Assembly: GCA_016839705.1 (NCBI GenBank) | Contig: JAEOTR010000046.1 | Span: forward strand, 1-64,000 | Direction: 5' to 3' | DNA: 64,000 bases | Source of the DNA: Promethearchaeota archaeon | GTDB lineage: Archaea; Asgardarchaeota; Lokiarchaeia; Sigyniarchaeales; SOKP01 | In this document: piece after piece, positions 57,997 to 64,000 of the stretch | Numbering within the stretch: position 1 is the stretch's first letter | Layout of the letters: every line of letters begins with the position of its first letter | The notes under the pieces: generated by a model | What the model was told of the DNA's origin: nothing | Databases searched by the model: none | The model's input: only the letters and a program-made list of their open reading frames with translations | Translations under genes and position numbers: made by a program

Positions 57997-59859
57997 GTGA
58001 CGGAGAGGAAAATCAGAAAAATATTAGATGCTGAAAAGATAGCTGCGGGAGAAGTAGTTGAAAGACCAGCTAATATCGTAAAAGAGCTTATTGAAAATAG
58101 TATAGATGCGGGGGCTAAAGAAATTAGAGTGCTTATAAAGAATGCGGGGAAGACTTTAATACACGTAATTGATGATGGTACCGGCATCTCATCTGAGGAT
58201 ATAGAAATAGCGTTTGAGAGACATACGAGTAGTAAAATAAGTAATATTGAAGATCTTGATACTCTTTCCACTCTGGGGTTTAGGGGTGAAGCCCTCGCCA
58301 GTATTGCAGCAGTGAGTCAAGTTGAAATTATTTCACGGTCAAAAGAGAATGAAAGAGGAGTGCATTTAACTATAGAAGGAGGAAAAGTAAAAGAAAGAAA
58401 GGAAATCTCTTGCCAAGTCGGAACAGATATTAAAGTCAAAAATATATTCTACAATATCCCTGCTAGACAGAAATTTCTTAAAAAAGATTCGACTGAACTT
58501 AGTCACATTACAGATTTTATCCAGAGATACTCATTGTCGTTCCCTGAACTTCATTTCATTTACCGTCATAATGAGTTAGATATTTTGAACTGCCCTGCAA
58601 AGAATGACTTAAAAACAACAGTATTTCATATATATGGGAAAAATATTGCGAAATTTATGGAACCTATTAATTACGCAGAAAAGGACTCTCTTATTAAAAT
58701 TAAAGGATTATTAGGACATCCACAGATTTCTAAAAAAAATAGGAACTATTCAAGTTTATTCATTAATCGTCGTTATATTATCAGTGACGTTTTGTTTAGG
58801 GCAATTAAAGAAGCATATGAAGGAACATTAATGATAAGTAAATACCCTTTTTTTGTGTTATTTCTAGAAATTGATCCTTCAGTCGTAGATTTTAATGTAC
58901 ATCCGAAAAAACTTCACGTTAGATTTGAGAAAGAAGAAATTCTATATAATAGAATATACAATATAATTCGAAATTTTGTTGAAAATAACTTTATAAGAAA
59001 AGAAGCTAAATACATCTCCACTGAATTAGATCCTTACCTCCAAACTTATGAAGAAGAGTTAGATAAAGGCGTTAATAAAGTTGAGAGTATTAAGGTGGAA
59101 GGAAAAATAGCAAATGATGTAGTGGATATAACAAAACAAGAAATAGATAAGGCTCAAGACGGTGTCCAATTAAACTTATTAGATCAGATTATACAAAAAA
59201 AGAACGCTTCTGAGTCTTATATAAGAGGAAAATATATCATTTCCAAAGATTTTCCGCGACTTCGTTTAATTTCTTCTACTGGTCAATTAAGCAACAAGGT
59301 TTACATTATATTAGAAGGAATCAATGAAAATAATGAAGAAGGACTATTTATTTTGGATCAACATGCCGCAGCAGAACGAATTAAAAAAGAAAAATTCCTA
59401 AAGGATTATAAATCTGGGAAAGCAAGTAGACAAAAATTAATCCAGCCGTTTAGTATTGATGTTTCTCCTAGTGATAAAATATTTTTGGAGGATAATATAA
59501 ACGAAATTAAAAAGCTTGGATTTGATTTTGAACATTTTGGCGGAAATTCCTTCATTTTAAGGGAAATCCCAACTATCATGAATAAGATTCCTAATATTCA
59601 TATAATCAAAGAGATAATTAGCGATATCACGGAAATCGGAAAAGATAAAAGCTTTAAAGAAATTAAAGAAGAAATTATTAACTATTTGGCATGTCATAAA
59701 AGTATTAGAGGAGGAGATGATCTATCCTTAACTGACATTAGAAAGCTATTATTAGATTTAGCTGAATGTGAAGACTCTTATCATTGTGCTCACGGAAGAC
59801 CGACATTAAGATTTATATCCTTTAAAGAACTAGATAAACTTTTTAAAAGAACTGGTTAA
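57997..59859 (+). CDS. mutL: DNA mismatch repair protein MutL (endonuclease type; GTG start)
   Basis: 'IAAGEVVERPANIVKELIENSIDAGA', 'LGFRGEALASIAAVS'; DQHA(X)2E(X)4E 'DQHAAAERIKKE'; C-terminal 'CAHGRPTLRF'. Confidence 0.97.
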   Translation: MTERKIRKILDAEKIAAGEVVERPANIVKELIENSIDAGAKEIRVLIKNAGKTLIHVIDDGTGISSEDIEIAFERHTSSKISNIEDLDTLSTLGFRGEALASIAAVSQVEIISRSKENERGVHLTIEGGKVKERKEISCQVGTDIKVKNIFYNIPARQKFLKKDSTELSHITDFIQRYSLSFPELHFIYRHNELDILNCPAKNDLKTTVFHIYGKNIAKFMEPINYAEKDSLIKIKGLLGHPQISKKNRNYSSLFINRRYIISDVLFRAIKEAYEGTLMISKYPFFVLFLEIDPSVVDFNVHPKKLHVRFEKEEILYNRIYNIIRNFVENNFIRKEAKYISTELDPYLQTYEEELDKGVNKVESIKVEGKIANDVVDITKQEIDKAQDGVQLNLLDQIIQKKNASESYIRGKYIISKDFPRLRLISSTGQLSNKVYIILEGINENNEEGLFILDQHAAAERIKKEKFLKDYKSGKASRQKLIQPFSIDVSPSDKIFLEDNINEIKKLGFDFEHFGGNSFILREIPTIMNKIPNIHIIKEIISDITEIGKDKSFKEIKEEIINYLACHKSIRGGDDLSLTDIRKLLLDLAECEDSYHCAHGRPTLRFISFKELDKLFKRTG

Positions 59860-59892
59860 AAAATATATTTAACTATTTAAAAAACAAGGAAT

Positions 59893-60159
59893 TTATGCTT
59901 TTGAGAATGCTATAGCTTCAATACCTTGGATACCCTCAACTTTACCGAACAATTCTTCAAGCCTATCCGTACCGCCCCATTCTTCAGGATACCGTACGCG
60001 AACTCTCGCTTTTTTCAAGCCAAATGCAACAGGCATTATGTCATAGCGTTCAATAGCGCATGTATCAGGCAAAACTTTTGCTAAATTCCCTACAAATTCT
60101 TCAAAATCTACATCTGTTTCTTCTGGAACAACGTCGATTAATGCTATAAATTCTTTCAT
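59893..60159 (-). CDS. Elongation factor 1-beta (aEF1B)
   Basis: 'MPVAFGLKKARVRVRYPEEWGGTDRLEELFGKVEGIQGIEAIAFSKA'. Confidence 0.93.
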   Translation of the reverse strand: MKEFIALIDVVPEETDVDFEEFVGNLAKVLPDTCAIERYDIMPVAFGLKKARVRVRYPEEWGGTDRLEELFGKVEGIQGIEAIAFSKA

Positions 60160-60185
60160 TTATATTATATCCTCTTAACAGTTCT

Positions 60186-60362
60186 TTAGGGGCCCTCAAA
60201 ATCACATTTCAAGCAGCGAAAAGAGTTTCCTGATTCTCTACAGCGCTCACATCTCCAAATTGTGACATCTCCACATTGAGGACAAGGAAAGTGTACAGCT
60301 GATTCGTATGGTGTTATAGGACGACCACACCCGAAACAAATATTCTTCTTATAAGAGCTCAT
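60186..60362 (-). CDS. Zinc-ribbon protein (HVO_2753 family-like), 58 aa; absent from the ORF track
   Basis: Hand translation: MSSYKKNICFGCGRPITPYESAVHFPCPQCGDVTIWRCERCRESGNSFRCLKCDFEGP; four CxxC pairs; immediately upstream of aEF1B on the same strand. Confidence 0.9.
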   Translation of the reverse strand: MSSYKKNICFGCGRPITPYESAVHFPCPQCGDVTIWRCERCRESGNSFRCLKCDFEGP

Positions 60363-60593
60363 GAAGTAATCAAATATAACTTAAATTAACCTTGGATTTT
60401 AAAATATGTACTAACTTTAATTATTTTTGGTTTATAATACTAAAATAGACTAAGAAAGTTTTTTATGGTTAAAAATTTAAAATTTACTTAAATAGCATTA
60501 ATGAAAATATTAATCAAAATTTAAATTAATCAATACTCTAGTTTGCATATAAATAAATACTTATTTTTAAATTTCCCATAGGAGAGAATTACG

Positions 60594-61124
60594 ATGCCAG
60601 AGAATAAAGTTAGAAAATATTTCTCACTAATAGAAGCATGGGCTTGGTGTGATATTTGTGAAGATATGATAGCATTAAGATTAGATAAAGATGAGATTAT
60701 TAGTGGATTAAAGATGGGCATTTATACGAAAGAGCACAAACATTATAATCTTTCCCCTGATCTGGAAGATCCCGACGATGCTTCCGGACAAGAGCATACA
60801 ATTTATATCTATATAAATGATAATTATGATATCACTGGAGTAAAATCATTTTTTGGGGAATCACCTACTACAGAAGAAATCGGTGCTGAATCTTTAGAAG
60901 CAGGTGATGAAGTAAGAATTCCTGTTATTGTAAAAGATATATCGCCAATGGCCGTACAACTGGGAATGCTAACAAAAGAACAGTTCAAAGTACTTAAAAT
61001 TTGTGATGGAATGAACACAATTGAACAAGTAGCCACAATTGCTCAAAGAAGCGTAGAAGATCTCGAAAAAATGATGGATCAACTCCGAAAAAAGGGATTA
61101 GTTCGAGTTATTAAAAGGACTTAA
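60594..61124 (+). CDS. Hypothetical protein with N-terminal CxxC and C-terminal winged-helix-like segment
   Basis: 'WCDICEDM'; C-terminal 'TIEQVATIAQRSVEDLEKMMDQLRKKGLVRVI' wHTH-like. Confidence 0.65.
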   Translation: MPENKVRKYFSLIEAWAWCDICEDMIALRLDKDEIISGLKMGIYTKEHKHYNLSPDLEDPDDASGQEHTIYIYINDNYDITGVKSFFGESPTTEEIGAESLEAGDEVRIPVIVKDISPMAVQLGMLTKEQFKVLKICDGMNTIEQVATIAQRSVEDLEKMMDQLRKKGLVRVIKRT

Positions 61125-61163
61125 TGTTAAAACCTTCTCTGTTTTTAAAATTAAATGTGCTCT

Positions 61164-62300
61164 CTATCTAGTAATCATTAAATCTTCCAGTTCTTGTTTC
61201 ATCTTCTTGATTTTTGGTTTTTCAAAATGTTTTCTTGCGGGGTTCAAGATATCAATGATTTTGCTTGAAACGCTATTTTTTAAGTCAAGTGGGTGGATAT
61301 TTTTGTTAAGATAAGCATCTTCCAATTCTTGATAAGTAAAAAATTCTAAGTCTCCCCCAAATTTTGTTGGTCTTTCGATTAGGAAATGAGAGTTATTTTC
61401 TCGAAAAATAATAAATTTCACCCAATCTAGAATTGGATTAAATAATACATTTCCCTCTGGGCAGAATGCAGAATTGATTTTTTCTTTAATTTCTTTGGGA
61501 CTATCATGAATGAATACGGCAGAATCAGGTAATGATTTACTCATTTTCATTTGTGACCATAGTTCTTTTAATTGATCATCATCTTCTATAGGCCAAATTG
61601 GTGGTTTTTGCAAGCCTAAGATCAAATGATTGTGAATACAAATTGGCTTAATTTTCATACCCTTTGAATTAAACAGATTATTCTTTTTCATTTTTAAAGC
61701 AACCTCTCGAGCAATCACATGAGCTTTCCTTTGATCATAACCAGCATGTGCGAAGTTTACGTTTTGGATAAAAATATCTGCTACTTGCATGGCAGGATAC
61801 AATAATTTTGCAAAATCAATATTTTCACCTTGTTTTTTTCCCATGATAGTAATGCTTCTTTGCATTCTGCTTAAAGTAGTGTTTTTACACACTTCGATAA
61901 CAGTTTCCCAGTATTCATCATTATTATGATACAATTCTGATCCAAGAGAAAATTTTACTTTGTTAGAATCAGCCCCAACACAAGACAAACCTGCTTTAAG
62001 CCCTTCTTTAAAATATCCAACAGCCATCTCTCTTATTTTTTCCATATCTCCCCCTAATTTATCATTAATCCAACTGTGCCAATCTGCAAGAAATATGGAA
62101 CAGTTAATTCCCGCATCAATAAAATCTTTGATTTTTCCCATACAAATAAGTCCTATACCTAAGTGTATTTTACCTGAGATTTCGAAGCCTATGTAGTGAT
62201 TTAGGGGAACTCCGGTTTCTAGAAGATGGAGTAAATCACTTTCAGTTAATATTTCCTCAGTTCCTTGTTTTATTAAGCTAATTTTATCTTGGATATCCAT
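61164..62300 (-). CDS. tyrS: Tyrosyl-tRNA synthetase (archaeal type)
   Basis: 'YIGFEISGKIHLGIGLICMGKIKDFIDAG', 'AGYDQRKAHVIAREVA', KMSKS ('MKMSKSLPDSAVFI'). Confidence 0.92.
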   Translation of the reverse strand: MDIQDKISLIKQGTEEILTESDLLHLLETGVPLNHYIGFEISGKIHLGIGLICMGKIKDFIDAGINCSIFLADWHSWINDKLGGDMEKIREMAVGYFKEGLKAGLSCVGADSNKVKFSLGSELYHNNDEYWETVIEVCKNTTLSRMQRSITIMGKKQGENIDFAKLLYPAMQVADIFIQNVNFAHAGYDQRKAHVIAREVALKMKKNNLFNSKGMKIKPICIHNHLILGLQKPPIWPIEDDDQLKELWSQMKMSKSLPDSAVFIHDSPKEIKEKINSAFCPEGNVLFNPILDWVKFIIFRENNSHFLIERPTKFGGDLEFFTYQELEDAYLNKNIHPLDLKNSVSSKIIDILNPARKHFEKPKIKKMKQELEDLMITR

Positions 62301-62568
62301 GTGAAAATAAAATAAAATAAGGAATAATAATTTTGTTGAATATGATTTAAGGTAAATATTTCTGGTTAATCAGAACCTTCAAATCACCAGCAATAATGAA
62401 TATAATAAGGAAAGTAGTTTTATTACTGAAAGTAGTAAATATCAAAACTGAAGAATTTGAATGACACTTTCGCATTGATTTAAATATGATATACACTATT
62501 TTCTTTACATAGATGTAAATTACATCTAAAAGAATATCCTTTAAAACAATACAAGGGATTTTGGGTTG

Positions 62569-64000
62569 ATGGAAAATAGATACAAAATTCGAGTTTTATA
62601 TATCTTAATTATAGTATGCTCAATTCCAATTATTTCTTGGGTGAATTGTAACAATCAAAATAATGATTTTGATAATGATAAGAATAAATATATCCATGAT
62701 TTAGATTCACAAATTAAACTTTCAAATAATCCTCCAAATAATAATTACTTTAAATATTATAAAGAAATAACTATAAATCATTTAAAAGTCTCTGATGACC
62801 TTACTAATTTTTCCCTGTTAGTTTCCATATTTGATGAAGATTTACATGATGATGTTCAATATGACGGGGACGATATTGCATTTGCAATAGATAATGAGTG
62901 GTTAGACCATGAAATAGAATTATTTCATCAAAGTTATAGCTCCACTCACGCGCAATTAGTCGCCTGGGTACGAATACCTTCACTTTCAAGTACTATTGAT
63001 ACTAAAATTTATATGTATTATGGAAACTCGACAATGGGGTCGCAACAAAATCCTAGTGGGGTTTGGAGTTCAAATTATAAAGGAGTATGGCACTTAAATA
63101 CAACTTTATTAGATTCAACTTCAAATGATAATGATGGTACAAACTATGAGGCAGATGATGGTTCAGCATATATAGCTAATGGTAGGGATTATGATGGGAG
63201 TAATGATTATTCAAATATGGGGTCAGATAGCAGTATAGATAACATATTTAATGGGGGTGCGACTATTTCGGCTTGGATAAAACCAGAGGGATGGGGTGGT
63301 GGTCAATATGGTCGAGTTTTAGCCAAATCATCTGTTACAGCTGGTACAGATGGATGGGTTATGTGTGTTGACGGAGAAGCAGATTCGGTTGATCATCATT
63401 TACTTTTTTATCGAGGTTTCGATAAGAATCCTTATAGAGGTCTTTGGTATACTCCTGCTGATTCTATAAGTCTTAATCAGTGGCAATATGTAGTTGTAAC
63501 TTATGACGATGGCTCAGATACTAATGTTCCTTCTATCTATATAAATGCCGGAGCGTCTCGCTCCCTTACACCAGAGCCCTCACCTAGCGGAGACGCTGTT
63601 GATGATTCTTCTCAAGAATTATATATTGGTAATTATGGAGGAGTACTTAAGGATCGGGCTTTTGATGGTATAATTGACGAAGTTCGTATATCGTCGGGGA
63701 TTAAGTCATCCGATTGGATTCAAACAGAATATAACAATCAATATGATCCTAATTCATTTTATACGGTTAGTTCCTCATTCGAAATTGATAAAGTTCCCCC
63801 GGATATTACGATAAACTTACCAACGAATAATACTTTATTTGGAAGTATAGCACCAAATTTCATCGTTGAAATAGACGATAATAATAGTATAAGTTCAAGG
63901 TGGTATCGTTTACTTAATGGGACAGCAACCACGATTAATACAACTTTTACGTCAAATGGAAGTATTAACCAAACACGATGGAATGAGATGGGAAATGGAA
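62569..64000 (+). CDS. Secreted surface protein with DUF2341-like and LamG/ConA-like domains; 3' end truncated by the window edge, absent from the ORF track
   Basis: ATG at 62569 and stop-free hand translation to 64000; signal-like N-terminus; 'YKEITINHLKVSDDLTNFSLLVSI...WLDHEIELF...IDTKIYMYYGN' (DUF2341), 'KGVWHLN...WIKPEGWGGG...GIIDEVRISSGIKSSDWI' (LamG). Confidence 0.88.
   Translation, partial: MENRYKIRVLYILIIVCSIPIISWVNCNNQNNDFDNDKNKYIHDLDSQIKLSNNPPNNNYFKYYKEITINHLKVSDDLTNFSLLVSIFDEDLHDDVQYDGDDIAFAIDNEWLDHEIELFHQSYSSTHAQLVAWVRIPSLSSTIDTKIYMYYGNSTMGSQQNPSGVWSSNYKGVWHLNTTLLDSTSNDNDGTNYEADDGSAYIANGRDYDGSNDYSNMGSDSSIDNIFNGGATISAWIKPEGWGGGQYGRVLAKSSVTAGTDGWVMCVDGEADSVDHHLLFYRGFDKNPYRGLWYTPADSISLNQWQYVVVTYDDGSDTNVPSIYINAGASRSLTPEPSPSGDAVDDSSQELYIGNYGGVLKDRAFDGIIDEVRISSGIKSSDWIQTEYNNQYDPNSFYTVSSSFEIDKVPPDITINLPTNNTLFGSIAPNFIVEIDDNNSISSRWYRLLNGTATTINTTFTSNGSINQTRWNEMGNG

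Noticed and set aside
1-64000. tRNA genes, CRISPR arrays, IS elements, prophage
   Set aside because: No T-loop-like GGTTCGAATCC with matching stems, no regularly spaced repeats, and no transposase or integrase motifs seen by eye; tRNAscan-SE and CRISPR finders would be needed to exclude intron-containing or degenerate cases.

Overview
The window is AT-rich archaeal chromosome, most likely from an Asgard (Lokiarchaeia-like) archaeon. This placement is inferred from gene content: archaeal rpoD-rpl18e-rpl13-rps9, aEF1B, TCP-1 thermosome, LSm, RIO2 and archaeal TrpRS/TyrRS, found alongside eukaryote-like GTPases, a eukaryote-like PPP phosphatase and a possible gelsolin-like membrane protein. The main blocks, left to right, are: (1) a GNAT plus ATP-pyrophosphatase pair; (2) a metF-metV-hdrB-hdrC-hdrA(-hdrA-mvhD fusion) operon that predicts a flavin-based electron-bifurcating methylene-THF reductase; (3) three GTPase-like genes: a COG2229-type GTPase whose P-loop lies upstream of the called start, a Rag/Gtr-like GTPase with an HKxD G4 motif and a C-terminal extension, and an apparent pseudo-GTPase; (4) RNA polymerase and ribosomal genes followed by aroA/aroC; (5) an ATP-grasp plus M14 carboxypeptidase-like pair; (6) a solitary N6-adenine methyltransferase; (7) a PPP phosphatase, LSm, RIO2 and the gelsolin-like protein; (8) a porGDAB locus split by two tandem PAS histidine kinases on the opposite strand; (9) bacterial-type mutS and mutL; (10) aEF1B with a small zinc-ribbon gene missing from the ORF track; and (11) a DUF2341/LamG-like surface protein running off the right edge. 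I saw no tRNA, rRNA, CRISPR array, transposase or phage genes. All family assignments come from reading motifs by eye; no searches were run.
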